Positions 7,555-15,794 of a stretch of DNA of 16,679 bases are shown here, one piece after another; within the stretch, counting starts at the first letter, position 1, and each line of letters opens with the position of its first letter. The position numbers were made by a program, and so were the translations under genes. Source of the stretch: MGBC108787 sp964591225 (GTDB lineage Bacteria; Bacillota_I; Bacilli_A; RF39; UBA660); assembly GCA_964591225.1 (NCBI GenBank), contig CAZQAO010000021.1:1-16679 (forward strand), read 5' to 3'. The notes beneath the pieces are model-generated. The model was not told the origin of the DNA. It was given only the letters and a program-made list of their open reading frames with translations, and made no database searches.

Positions 7555-9924
7555 TTACTTATCTCTTAAAATAGCTTTATGAACACTAGTTACTTGATTT
7601 ATAATTTCATTAAAGACTGCCATAACTTCTTTTTCTTCTAAAGTTCTCGTATTGTCTTTAAAAATTAATTTATAAGCAATTGATTTTTTACCGGCACTGA
7701 TATTAGGATAAATATCAAATACTTCTACAGAATCAAGTATTCTCTTGCCATTTTTACAAATAGTATTTTTAATAGTTTCACTATCAAGTGTCTCATCAAC
7801 AATAAAAGCAACATCTTTTTCAATTAATGGATACTTACTAGCTTCTTTATATTTAATTGGTTTTACTTCTCTTTCATATAATTCTTTCATGGATAATTCA
7901 CAGACATAAATATCATCTTTTTTAATACTAGGATGAATTCGTCCCATGATACCAATTCGTTTTTGATCTAAATAAATACCCGCACAAATACCAGGATGTA
8001 AAGAAGCAATTGCTTCTTTTTTAAACGTATAACGATTTTTAAATCCTAAATAATCTAAAAGATTTTCCACAATACCTTTAACTAGATAAAAATCTACTTT
8101 AACTATATTTTTTTGCCAACTATTTATAATATAATTACCTTTCATTAAGAATGCTACTTTGGCTTCTTCTTGGTAGTCAGCATCATAAGTTTTAGCGATT
8201 TCATAAATCATAATATCTTTAACATGACGGGCTTTATTATAATCGTAGACATTTAATAATGATGGTAAAATAGAAGTTCTTAATATGGATTTATCACTAC
8301 TCATTGGATTAGGAAGATGTAATTGTTTTTTTTGATCATATTGAAATAAGGCGGCCATTTCTGGACTTACTAACGTATAAGTTTTACATTCATTTAAAGA
8401 TAGTAATCGTAATCTTTTACTAATTTCTTTGCGAATTTTAACATCTCCCACATATTGTCCTAAACGCGTAGAACTTACGGGAAGCGTTGAAACTAAGTTG
8501 TGATAACCATATAAACGCCCAATTTCTTCCGCAATATCATTGACATTAGGATCAATATCTAATCTTCTTTCCGGTATAGTTACCACAAAAGCACCATTTT
8601 TTTCTTCATAAGCAAAATCTAATCGCGAAAGTTCTACTTTGACATCTTCATCTTGTAATTCGATTCCTAAAATCTTATTAATATCAGCTGTTTTAAAAGT
8701 TACTATTTTGGGCGTTTTATCTACCTCATCATGTTTTAATATACCCCCAACAATTTTGGCATCAGCATACTTTTCTAATAGATGACACGCTCTATCCATC
8801 GCATAATTGGTATAAAGATAACTTAAACCTTTACCATAACGAATAGAAGCTTCACTTTTTAAATTTAATCTTTGGGCGGTATTACGAATACTAGTGGCAT
8901 CAAAGATAGCACTTTCAATAACGATATCTTTCGTACTTGGCAAAACATCTGTATTTTCGCCCCCCATGACACCAGCAATACAAACTGGTTTTTCCCCATC
9001 TGTAATAACAATATCATTACTAGTTAACACCCGTTTTTGGCTATCTAATGTAGTAATACCTTCTTTATCCTTAGCATCACGGACAACAATTTTATTACCT
9101 AATCTTTCTTTATCAAAGAAATGAAGAGGTTGACCAAATTCTAACATCACATAATTAGAAATATCGACAACATTGTTAATAGGTCGCATTCCAGCTGCTA
9201 TTAGACGTTGTTTTATAAAATCGGGCGATTCTTTAATATGGACATCTTTGACCATTTTAGCTAAATAATAAGGGCATTTCTTCGTATTAACTTGTAAAGA
9301 TATAAAATCATTAATATCTTCCTTGGCCTCTTGGTGTGTCAGAGGTGGTAACGTTACTTTTTTATTTAAAATACAAGCTATTTCATAAGCAAAACCAATA
9401 TGATAATAACAATCATTATTCCGATGTTTATGAACATCTAACTCATATAAAACATCATTAGTTCCTAAATAAATATTGGCATCACTACCAACCGGAATAG
9501 CACTAGGTACTTCATGAATACCTTTATTATAATTTTCCTCAGTGTTTTCTTCTAGCCCGAGTTCAAATAAGGCACACAACATACCATTAGATTCTTGACC
9601 TCTAATAGTACCAGCTTTAATTTCTTTATTACCTGGTAGAATAGCCCCTGGTAAAGCCACAATTACTTTCATATGATCACGAACATTAGGAGCTCCACAA
9701 ACAATTTGGATGGTTTTAGTACCAATATTAACTTGGCATAAATGTAAGTGATCACTATCAGGATGAAGAGTATTACTTTCTATTTGACCAATTACTAAAT
9801 TAGGAATTCGTTTATCCACTACTTCTTCTATATTTACGCCCGCTTTAGTTATTTTAACTGCTAATTCGTGTAAGTCTTCTGATTCAATATCTACATAATC
9901 TTTAACCCAATTTAAACTAATCAT
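7555..9924 (-). CDS. pheT: Phenylalanine--tRNA ligase beta subunit
   Basis: Beta chain of the heterotetrameric PheRS, which charges tRNA-Phe with phenylalanine and edits mischarged tyrosine. 789 residues from the chosen ATG: EMAP-type tRNA-binding OB domain (about 40-150, with HPDSDHLHLCQV and VCGAPNVR), B3/B4 editing domain (about 205-380), B5 (about 400-470), catalytic-like core, and C-terminal FDX-ACB domain (about 695-789, ending GHAILRDK-like SVHKAILRDK). The ATG at 9922-9924 is preferred because GGAGG lies 9 nt upstream and the N-terminus MISLNWVKDYV is canonical. An in-frame TTG at 9946-9948 would add eight residues without a binding site. The start overlaps the pheS stop by 8 bp. Confidence 0.96.
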   Translation of the reverse strand: MISLNWVKDYVDIESEDLHELAVKITKAGVNIEEVVDKRIPNLVIGQIESNTLHPDSDHLHLCQVNIGTKTIQIVCGAPNVRDHMKVIVALPGAILPGNKEIKAGTIRGQESNGMLCALFELGLEENTEENYNKGIHEVPSAIPVGSDANIYLGTNDVLYELDVHKHRNNDCYYHIGFAYEIACILNKKVTLPPLTHQEAKEDINDFISLQVNTKKCPYYLAKMVKDVHIKESPDFIKQRLIAAGMRPINNVVDISNYVMLEFGQPLHFFDKERLGNKIVVRDAKDKEGITTLDSQKRVLTSNDIVITDGEKPVCIAGVMGGENTDVLPSTKDIVIESAIFDATSIRNTAQRLNLKSEASIRYGKGLSYLYTNYAMDRACHLLEKYADAKIVGGILKHDEVDKTPKIVTFKTADINKILGIELQDEDVKVELSRLDFAYEEKNGAFVVTIPERRLDIDPNVNDIAEEIGRLYGYHNLVSTLPVSSTRLGQYVGDVKIRKEISKRLRLLSLNECKTYTLVSPEMAALFQYDQKKQLHLPNPMSSDKSILRTSILPSLLNVYDYNKARHVKDIMIYEIAKTYDADYQEEAKVAFLMKGNYIINSWQKNIVKVDFYLVKGIVENLLDYLGFKNRYTFKKEAIASLHPGICAGIYLDQKRIGIMGRIHPSIKKDDIYVCELSMKELYEREVKPIKYKEASKYPLIEKDVAFIVDETLDSETIKNTICKNGKRILDSVEVFDIYPNISAGKKSIAYKLIFKDNTRTLEEKEVMAVFNEIINQVTSVHKAILRDK

Positions 9925-10972
9925 TTTGATCTGCCTCCAATCGATCAAAAGTACTCACTTCTCGTAAATCAGTTTGATAAAAAGTGCGCACGTCTTTAAT
10001 ACCGTATTTTAACATGGCTAAACGTTCAGCTCCAAAGCCAAAAGCAAAACCAGTCCAAATATGGGGATCATAACCACAATTTTTTAAGACATTAGGATGG
10101 ACAATGCCAGCTCCACTTACCGTAATCCAACCCGTATGCTTACATATTGAACAACCTTCTCCCTTACACGCAAAACAAGATACATCCATTTCGACAGAAG
10201 GTTCCGTAAATTGATAATAACTAGGACGTAATCTAATTTGGGTAGACTTACCAAATAATTTTTTAGCTACAATATCAAAAGTACCTTTTAAATCTGATAA
10301 ACTAACATTTTTATCGACTAGTAAACCTTCAATTTGCATAAATTGATGAGAATGAGTAGCATCATCTTCATCGCGCCGATACGTTTTACCTGGACAAATC
10401 ATCCGAATGGGTTGGTTGCCACCACTAGCTAACATCGTTCGTACTTGGACAGGGGATGTTTGACTGCGAAGAAGAATTTCATCATCTTTTAAATAAAAAG
10501 TATCTTGAGCATCTCGGGCGGGATGACCTTTAGGAATATTTAATAATTCAAAGTTATAGCGATCTTCTTCCACTTCAGGACCATCTACCACATCATAACC
10601 CATGGATAAAAATATTTCTTCCACTTCTTCAATAATTTTTTCTAATATATTCGGAGAACCTACTGGTATTTTAGTACTTGGTAACGTAATATCAATTTGT
10701 TCACTAGCTAATTTATGGTGAAGTTCTTCTTCTTCAAAATAAGTATTTTTTTGGGTAATAGCTTCATTTAAATCATTTTTTAACTGATTAATAATCATGC
10801 CATATTCTTTTTTTTCATCCGTAGTCATATTTTTTAATTGCATTAATAACTCATTTATCGGTCCTTTTTTACCTAAATAAGTTACTTTAATTTCATTTAA
10901 TTCTTTTATACTTTGACAATTTAAAATCTTTTGTAATCCTTCTTTTTTTAAATCTTCAACTTGTTGTTTCAT
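9917..10972 (-). CDS. pheS: Phenylalanine--tRNA ligase alpha subunit
   Basis: Catalytic chain of PheRS. 351 residues: N-terminal coiled-coil tRNA-binding arm (about 1-85), then the class II core with GHPARDAQDTFY (149-160), motif 2 GKTYRRDEDDATHSHQF (195-211) and motif 3 GFGAERLAMLKYGI (312-325). A Cys cluster, Cys266/269/274/277, forms the zinc-binding insert found in many bacterial PheS. The 5' leader is a T-box that responds to uncharged tRNA-Phe. ATG at 10970-10972 with AAAGG upstream. pheT overlaps by 8 bp, giving coupled synthesis of the two chains. Confidence 0.97.
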   Translation of the reverse strand: MKQQVEDLKKEGLQKILNCQSIKELNEIKVTYLGKKGPINELLMQLKNMTTDEKKEYGMIINQLKNDLNEAITQKNTYFEEEELHHKLASEQIDITLPSTKIPVGSPNILEKIIEEVEEIFLSMGYDVVDGPEVEEDRYNFELLNIPKGHPARDAQDTFYLKDDEILLRSQTSPVQVRTMLASGGNQPIRMICPGKTYRRDEDDATHSHQFMQIEGLLVDKNVSLSDLKGTFDIVAKKLFGKSTQIRLRPSYYQFTEPSVEMDVSCFACKGEGCSICKHTGWITVSGAGIVHPNVLKNCGYDPHIWTGFAFGFGAERLAMLKYGIKDVRTFYQTDLREVSTFDRLEADQND

Positions 10973-10998
10973 CTTTATATACCTTTCTTTTATAGAAT

Positions 10999-11026
10999 TA
11001 AAAAAGTCCCTCTAACTATAAGGGAC
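10999..11026 (-). terminator. T-box regulated terminator upstream of pheS
   Basis: GTCCCT/AGGGAC stem (11021-11026 with 11006-11011) followed by six T. Its 5' arm includes the CGTCCC segment that can instead pair with GGGTGG in the T-box antiterminator. Confidence 0.85.
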
Positions 11027-11222
11027 GAAAGGACTTAATTTCCGCGGTACCACCCAAATTCTAGAAAACTCTAGCACTTTGTTTAGATATAACGCATTCA
11101 TTGCGGTTTAGCTCCAACGTGCGAAATTCTTTCTATTTTTTATCTTTAAATGTTTCCAGCCTAGCCATTTAATCTCTATAGTAGAAAAATAGAAATACTA
11201 AAACGTTTTCAGCGCTTTACTA
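10999..11222 (-). promoter_or_regulatory. T-box riboswitch leader of pheST (specifier UUC, Phe)
   Basis: The conserved T-box TGGGTGGTACCGCGG lies at 11042-11056 on the minus strand, in the antiterminator. A stem I follows the promoter; its distal hairpin has arms TTAAATG/CATTTAA. The specifier codon TTC reads at 11123-11125 in GAATTTCGCA, matching Phe and followed by a purine as expected. Uncharged tRNA-Phe should stabilise the antiterminator and permit pheST transcription. The terminator is at 10999-11026. Confidence 0.93.
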
Positions 11223-11228
11223 AGGTAT

Positions 11229-11237
11229 ATTATAACA
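11229..11237 (-). promoter_or_regulatory. Extended -10 promoter of the pheST T-box leader
   Basis: TGT-TATAAT on the minus strand (TGn at 11235-11237, consensus -10 at 11229-11234). No convincing -35 at 17 nt; the stop codon of the upstream gene lies there. The T-box begins about 7 nt downstream, which supports its use. Confidence 0.65.
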
Positions 11238-11254
11238 TAAAATATTAAGGAATA

Positions 11255-12253
11255 CTATTTTAATTTTGTAATTGAATCAAAATAATAATTATCATCGGCT
11301 TTTTTAAAAATATATTGATATTTATTTAACTTCTTCGCATTAGTTTCTAAATCATTTATGGTTACATTTTGAACAACTGGTTCATATAAATCATCAAAAC
11401 TATAAAAACTCTCTTCATTAGCATCATAAATAGTAGCAGTTGTTAAAATATATAATTTATTATCTTCTTCATACATATCAGAAATATTTTCTAATATTTG
11501 TTTATTAGCACTACACTTATTATTATCAGCAACATATCTTTTTTTATCTTTATCATATTTAAATTGTAAACAATCATAAGTAAATGCTGTTTCTTTATAA
11601 TTTTCTAAAGATCCAAATAACTTTTCAAAAGCTGCTTTCATAATATTTTCATCGACGGTTACATTAACCGTATTTGTTTTGATATTCTCTGGTTCTATTT
11701 GTTGATAAGCTAAATTTAGAAGATAAGCTGGCTTTATATCATTAACGTTATAATCTTTAATATATAGATAATAGGCACTAGCTTGATCAGCATTTAATTT
11801 GGTTTGGACAGTATTAAGTAAATAGCCATAATTATTAATATACCAATTTTTATCTTTGATAACTTCTTCTTTAACTTCTCCGGAAACAGAAGAATTACTA
11901 GAATCGACACAAGTACCATTCTTCTCACATTCACTTTTCATAAAATCAAAGTAGCGAGCATCATATAAACAATATCCAAAATAACCAACTAGAACTAGTA
12001 AGATAAGAATAAAGACATTCTTTTTAAATAATGAAAAACTACGATTTCTTAAAATTCTTTTTTCTTCCCGTTTCATCACATTTTCGACTTCTTCATCGAT
12101 AGCTCGCATCATTTCTTGTTCTAAATCTTCTTTATATTGATTAACTTCTTTAGATAAAGTAGTTTTAATTTCTTTATTTAATTCAACTAAAACTTTATCT
12201 TTCATTTCTTTTACTATTTCTTTTTTTAATTCATTTTCTTCTTTTTTGGCCAT
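11255..12253 (-). CDS. Single-pass membrane protein of unknown function with cytoplasmic coiled coil
   Basis: 332 residues, not recognised. The N-terminal 1-70 is highly charged (K/E-rich, heptad-like, coiled coil); one membrane segment is at about 79-97; the remaining 230 residues are predicted outside the cell, including two Cys (109, 115) close to the membrane and later Cys in the outer domain. Topology inferred: N inside, by the positive KRILRNRSFSLFKK stretch before the segment. Start ATG has AGGTG 6 nt upstream. An extended -10 promoter lies just upstream, and the T-box promoter is at its 3' end, so it is a single-gene unit. It could be a cell-envelope or division-linked protein; no motif supports a function. 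Confidence 0.78.
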   Translation of the reverse strand: MAKKEENELKKEIVKEMKDKVLVELNKEIKTTLSKEVNQYKEDLEQEMMRAIDEEVENVMKREEKRILRNRSFSLFKKNVFILILLVLVGYFGYCLYDARYFDFMKSECEKNGTCVDSSNSSVSGEVKEEVIKDKNWYINNYGYLLNTVQTKLNADQASAYYLYIKDYNVNDIKPAYLLNLAYQQIEPENIKTNTVNVTVDENIMKAAFEKLFGSLENYKETAFTYDCLQFKYDKDKKRYVADNNKCSANKQILENISDMYEEDNKLYILTTATIYDANEESFYSFDDLYEPVVQNVTINDLETNAKKLNKYQYIFKKADDNYYFDSITKLK

Positions 12254-12276
12254 TTTTCTTCACCTTTATGTCCTGT

Positions 12277-12285
12277 ATTATAGCA
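12277..12285 (-). promoter_or_regulatory. Extended -10 promoter of the membrane-protein gene
   Basis: TGC-TATAAT on the minus strand (TATAAT at 12277-12282, TGC at 12283-12285), about 24 nt before the ATG. No clear -35 at 17 nt, where a T-rich tract of the rubrerythrin terminator lies. Confidence 0.55.
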
Positions 12286-12294
12286 CTTTTTTCC

Positions 12295-12329
12295 AAGAAA
12301 AAAAGCCTTATTAATAATTTTCGGCTTTT
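12295..12329 (-). terminator. Terminator of the rubrerythrin gene
   Basis: AAAAGCC/GGCTTTT stem (12323-12329 with 12301-12307) followed by a T run. The upstream arm overlaps the last sense codons of the gene. Confidence 0.7.
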
Positions 12330-12850
12330 AATTCCATAAAACTTTGCGGATGCTTACAAACTGGGCAAACACTTGGAGCTGTTTTACCAACGGTAATATG
12401 ACCACAATTTCGACAAATCCAAACTTTTTCTTCGCCTTTTTGAAAGACTAAATTATCTTCTATATTTTCGACTAATTTCATATATCTTTCTTCATGATGA
12501 CGTTCAATTTCTCCTACCATTTCGAAAAGTTGCGCAATTTCCGTAAATCCCTCTTCTTTGGCTGTAGCAGCGAATTCTTTGTACATTTCCGTCCATTCAT
12601 AGTTTTCCCCACTAGCAGCATCTTTTAAATTCGTTAAAGTATCAGGAACATCACCATCATGTAAGGCTTTAAACCATAGTTTAGCATGTTCTTTTTCATT
12701 ATTAGCAGTTTCTTCAAATATAGCTGCTATTTGTTCATAACCATCTTTCTTCGCTTTGGAGGCATAATAAGTATATTTATTTCTGGCTTGACTTTCACCT
12801 GCAAAAGCAGCCATTAAATTACTTTCAGTTTTACTTCCTTTTAATTCCAT
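12311..12850 (-). CDS. Rubrerythrin (diiron and rubredoxin domains)
   Basis: Non-haem iron peroxidase that protects anaerobes from H2O2, with electrons from NADH-linked rubredoxin-type donors. 179 residues from the chosen ATG: N-terminal ferritin-like four-helix domain with Glu19 (AGESQAR) and Glu52/His55 (NEKEHA), second half with GEIERHHEER (113-122), and a C-terminal rubredoxin-type Fe site of Cys146/Cys149 and Cys162/Cys165. This is the full-length classic form. The start at 12848-12850 is preferred over the in-frame GTG at 12860-12862, because the promoter's predicted transcription start is about 12868 and the GGGTG ribosome site is correctly spaced for the ATG. Likely oxidative-stress regulated (see PerR-like box). 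Confidence 0.95.
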   Translation of the reverse strand: MELKGSKTESNLMAAFAGESQARNKYTYYASKAKKDGYEQIAAIFEETANNEKEHAKLWFKALHDGDVPDTLTNLKDAASGENYEWTEMYKEFAATAKEEGFTEIAQLFEMVGEIERHHEERYMKLVENIEDNLVFQKGEEKVWICRNCGHITVGKTAPSVCPVCKHPQSFMELKAENY

Positions 12851-12866
12851 AAAAACACCCACTTTC

Positions 12867-12881
12867 TAAGTATTATTATAC
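12867..12881 (-). promoter_or_regulatory. PerR-box-like sequence over the rubrerythrin -10
   Basis: Minus-strand GTATAATAATACTTA agrees with the PerR consensus TTATAATNATTATAA at about 10 of 14 fixed positions and covers the -10 and start region. The consensus is A/T-rich, so chance matches occur. PerR control of rubrerythrin is known in related Firmicutes. Confidence 0.3.
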
Positions 12882-12904
12882 AAGAAAAAATATTCAAATG
12901 GCAA
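12875..12904 (-). promoter_or_regulatory. Sigma-A promoter of rubrerythrin
   Basis: TTGCCA (12899-12904), 18-nt spacer and consensus TATAAT (12875-12880) on the minus strand. The predicted start at about 12868 leaves an 18-nt leader to the ATG at 12850. Confidence 0.8.
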
Positions 12905-12915
12905 TTACCAAATTT

Positions 12916-13518
12916 TTATTTTTCATATTTATTGACGATTTGATTTAAATGCATCATTTGTCTATCTAATTCTTTAATAATTAAGGCATTTTCATACATT
13001 TTTACTTTCACTTCTTCAGGTATTTCTTTGGAAAACTTATATTGAATTTTATGGTCTAAAGTGGCCCAAAAATCCATGGCAATCGTCCTAATTTGAATTT
13101 CAGCTTCCACATATAACACATGATCAATTAAATGAACTGGTACTAAAACATTTAAATGATAAGATATATAACCAGTCTTTTTAGGATCTTCTATATAATC
13201 TTCTTGTTTAATAACAATTAAATTCTGAGAATTTTTAATAATAGTAACAATATCATATACATCACTTAAAAAAGAAACAACTATTCTTAAACCAACCCCA
13301 TCATGAATATTTTTAAAAACTTGATCAGGAGTATAACTACAATTTTTCTTTTGTAACTTTTTCTTAATACTTTCCTCTGACTTAATACGCGATTTTACAT
13401 GTTCTACGGGATTATAGCCATGAGTAAACACAAACTCATCTACTAAAATACTAATCTCGGTTTCTAAGACTTTTTTAGCAAAATTATATTTTAAAAATAA
13501 CTCTTCCATCGTTTTCAT
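12916..13518 (-). CDS. Small alarmone synthetase (RelA/SpoT synthetase domain only)
   Basis: Makes (p)ppGpp from ATP and GTP/GDP. 200 residues of the YjbM/YwaC-like class: HVKSRIKSEESIKKKL (40-55, ATP-binding basic motif), HDGVGLRIV with Asp73 (72-80; usually DIAGIRI), KTGYISYHL (114-122) and VEAEIQIRTIAMDFWATLDHKI (137-158), the strongest family hallmark. There is no HD hydrolase or ACT/TGS regulatory domain. The start ATG has AAGAGGA upstream. It lies 20 nt after a T-tract terminator following the DUF1292 gene, so most transcription either reads through that site or starts from an unseen promoter inside the DUF1292 gene. The altered HDGVG motif is mildly unusual. Confidence 0.93.
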   Translation of the reverse strand: MKTMEELFLKYNFAKKVLETEISILVDEFVFTHGYNPVEHVKSRIKSEESIKKKLQKKNCSYTPDQVFKNIHDGVGLRIVVSFLSDVYDIVTIIKNSQNLIVIKQEDYIEDPKKTGYISYHLNVLVPVHLIDHVLYVEAEIQIRTIAMDFWATLDHKIQYKFSKEIPEEVKVKMYENALIIKELDRQMMHLNQIVNKYEK

Positions 13519-13538
13519 AAAATCCTCTTTCTAAGGTT

Positions 13539-13561
13539 AAAAAAGGAAGCATCTTGCTTCC
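13539..13561 (-). terminator. Terminator or attenuator between DUF1292 and alarmone synthetase genes
   Basis: GGAAGCA/TGCTTCC stem (13555-13561 with 13545-13551, 3-nt loop) followed by six T. It begins 1 nt after the DUF1292 stop and ends 20 nt before the synthetase ATG. Confidence 0.8.
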
Positions 13562-13562
13562 A

Positions 13563-13808
13563 CTACATTTGTTCTTTTAACAACTTGGTTAATTGAATTA
13601 ACAACTCCGAATCAGTTACTTTTGTAACATAGGTATCTATTCCCTCTAACTCTTCTAAGAAAATAGCCACATTATTAGACTCTATCTCTTTCTTTTCATC
13701 AACACCCATGGTTAAAAAATATTTCTTTCCTAAATAAATGGTTTCATTTAGAACTACATATCTTTCATTATTAGATAACGTAATAATTGTATTAACTTCT
13801 AAGCCCAT
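13563..13808 (-). CDS. DUF1292-like small protein
   Basis: 81 residues with the pattern of the DUF1292 (YrzB) family: NERYVVLNETIYLGKKYFLTMGV (14-36) and the acidic tail ELEGIDTYVTKVTDSELLIQL. Function unknown. The ATG overlaps the preceding stop as TAATG, so it is translationally coupled to the coiled-coil gene. It sits upstream of the alarmone synthetase with a terminator between them. Confidence 0.75.
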   Translation of the reverse strand: MGLEVNTIITLSNNERYVVLNETIYLGKKYFLTMGVDEKKEIESNNVAIFLEELEGIDTYVTKVTDSELLIQLTKLLKEQM

Positions 13809-15694
13809 TATAACACCCCATCACTAAATAATTGATCGACATCAGTATAATCATCATCTTGGTAATCTGCTACTAAAAATGGATTTTCTTCTGGTTCTTT
13901 AGATTTAGTATCAGCAATTGGTTCCACAGCCACTACTTTTAAACGTTCTGATTTCGGCTCTTCATTTGCCATTTCAATATCAAAATCAGGTAGTTCTTGC
14001 ATTACTTCATCTTCAAAAGTTGGCAAATTATCAACTGGTTCAGTAATAACTGGGGTATCATCAATTTCTTCTAAATTATTTAAGTCATTCATAAGCGAAT
14101 CTTCTAAATCATAATCGATATCTATTGGATCAGTAACTAGTTCTTCCTCTTCGTTTACTTTTTGAGTTGGTTCATCATCCACATCAATGGTTCCTAAATA
14201 CATTTCAATTTCATCAAATATTTCATTAGGAGTAGTCGTATACTTTTGACGATGTTTAACAGATTTTACCATTTCATCTAATTCTTTTAATTTACGTTTA
14301 TCGCTTTCGATAGCTAAAACATCCTTAGTTTTACTTGTATTACTTGTTAATTTGGTCAATAAACTAATTTCTTCTTGTAATTCCCTAATATATTTTTCAT
14401 AAGCAGGAATATCTTTTTTTTCTAATTCACTGGCTTTATGAATTAATTCTTTTTGATTTTTCTTATAACTAGAAATTATTTGTTTAACAGTAGCCAAATC
14501 CTTTTTCTTTTTTTCAAAAGCGGCACTTAAAACCGCCCGTCTTTTAGGAGTTTTTTCTTCTTCACTAGCCATTACTTGTTCATAATCGTCAATATTTTTT
14601 TCTAATTCTAAAGCTAAATCTTGAGCTTCTTCTAAACGATTAGATAATTCTTGAAAATCAGTAGTATCTAACCGATTAATCTCTTCTTTTAACAACCGAA
14701 TTTTATCTTCCGTATTAGCTATTTCAATATTTAAATATTCAATCCGATTCGTAACAATCTTAGAATCTTTACCAGTATAATCTTTAGAATCAATCAAAGC
14801 AGCAAACTCATCGCGATTAGTACTGGCAGTATCTAACTCATCTTGTAAAATTCTACTTAAATCAGCACTATTAGGAATATCCATAAATGGTTTAGATTTG
14901 ACAATCGTTACTAATTCCTTAATTTTAGATAAGGCACTCGTACGATCATCTTCATCAATTAATTCTTTAGCTTCACTAGCAATAATACCAGGATCAGTAA
15001 TAATTTCGATTCTTCTTTTATCTAAAGAAGATAATTGCTTTTGAATTTCTTCAGTTCTTTTGCGATCGATTTCTTTTAAATCTTCATCGACATAAGAAGA
15101 GGGATTCATTAAACTAGATTTAATCTCGGAAAGTCGTTTTTCGTCACTCTCTAACTTAGCAGCCATTTCATCTTTAGCTAAAGTTAAGTAATTTAATTTT
15201 TCTAATAATTCAGTATGCGTTTTCTCTTTTTCAGCAATTAAAGATTCATTTTCTTTTTTCTTATGTTTTTCTTCTTCTAAAACACTTTTATAATTTCCTT
15301 TAGCTTCTTTTTCTTTTAAAGAATTTATTCTATCTTCCAGAGAATCAATATATTCATTACTAGAATCTAATTCATGTTTTAAATAAAGAATAGATGTATG
15401 CAAATCTTCTTCTTCTTTAGTGGCAGTAGCAATTTGATTTTCTAAATCTTTGATAGATTTATTTTGCTTTTTTATTTTGGCCTCTAAGCTTACTTTAATA
15501 TTTTCATCAACTAATTTATCACTAGATTTAAAATATTTATTTTCAACATGGTTTGTTAAAAGAGAAAGTTCATTTTTCAAACGACTACTTTCTTTTTCAA
15601 TTTCTTTTAATTCTGCTTGTAAAGTGTCTATATTTACTGATGCTCCAGCCATTTCGACCAAAACATCTATTTTTTTCAAAATATCTGCTTGCAT
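13808..15694 (-). CDS. Long cytoplasmic coiled-coil protein of unknown function
   Basis: 628 residues from the ATG at 15692-15694. Residues about 15-490 are almost all Glu/Lys/Leu heptads (coiled coil, with short breaks), then an acidic Asp/Glu-rich, low-complexity tail to about 628. No membrane segment, signal peptide or catalytic motif was seen. Start choice: longer in-frame starts exist (TTG at 15755-15757, ATG at 15731-15733), but the promoter occupies that region and AAAGGAAG lies 7 nt before the ATG at 15694. The downstream DUF1292 gene overlaps it by 1 nt. A structural or cytoskeletal role (SMC-like or division-related) is only a guess from composition. Confidence 0.8.
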   Translation of the reverse strand: MQADILKKIDVLVEMAGASVNIDTLQAELKEIEKESSRLKNELSLLTNHVENKYFKSSDKLVDENIKVSLEAKIKKQNKSIKDLENQIATATKEEEDLHTSILYLKHELDSSNEYIDSLEDRINSLKEKEAKGNYKSVLEEEKHKKKENESLIAEKEKTHTELLEKLNYLTLAKDEMAAKLESDEKRLSEIKSSLMNPSSYVDEDLKEIDRKRTEEIQKQLSSLDKRRIEIITDPGIIASEAKELIDEDDRTSALSKIKELVTIVKSKPFMDIPNSADLSRILQDELDTASTNRDEFAALIDSKDYTGKDSKIVTNRIEYLNIEIANTEDKIRLLKEEINRLDTTDFQELSNRLEEAQDLALELEKNIDDYEQVMASEEEKTPKRRAVLSAAFEKKKKDLATVKQIISSYKKNQKELIHKASELEKKDIPAYEKYIRELQEEISLLTKLTSNTSKTKDVLAIESDKRKLKELDEMVKSVKHRQKYTTTPNEIFDEIEMYLGTIDVDDEPTQKVNEEEELVTDPIDIDYDLEDSLMNDLNNLEEIDDTPVITEPVDNLPTFEDEVMQELPDFDIEMANEEPKSERLKVVAVEPIADTKSKEPEENPFLVADYQDDDYTDVDQLFSDGVL

Positions 15695-15728
15695 ACTAGC
15701 ACTTCCTTTATTCTTTTTTACTATTATC

Positions 15729-15757
15729 ATCATATCATAACCCTTTTTAATTTGCAA
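15729..15757 (-). promoter_or_regulatory. Sigma-A promoter of the coiled-coil/DUF1292 operon
   Basis: TTGCAA (15752-15757), exactly 17-nt spacer, TATGAT (15729-15734) on the minus strand. The predicted start at about 15722 gives a 28-nt leader to the ATG at 15694. The -35 hexamer lies inside the 11-bp inverted repeat that flanks the DUF6273 cassette. Confidence 0.78.
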
Positions 15758-15761
15758 TAAA
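15751..15761. repeat. Left arm of 11-bp inverted repeat flanking the DUF6273 cassette
   Basis: TTTGCAATAAA, the exact reverse complement of 16595-16605. The outer flanks also partly match (ACC-CTTTTT here and ACCTCTTTTT on the other side) with one gap. It overlaps the -35 of the coiled-coil promoter. Confidence 0.6.
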
Positions 15762-15794
15762 GACAGTTATTCAACTAAAACTTTGAATTGAAGA

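Noticed and set aside
8894..9124. Plus-strand 76-aa frame
   Set aside because: Antisense shadow of pheT.
9922..9948. TTG start of pheT giving 797 residues
   Set aside because: No ribosome site; GGAGG precedes the ATG at 9924 and the family N-terminus begins there.
12851..12862. GTG start of rubrerythrin
   Set aside because: It would lie about 6 nt after the predicted transcription start and lacks a ribosome site; the ATG at 12850 fits better.
15450..15740. Plus-strand 96-aa frame with hydrophobic residues
   Set aside because: Antisense of the Lys/Glu-rich coiled-coil gene, whose A-rich codons read as Phe/Leu on the other strand.
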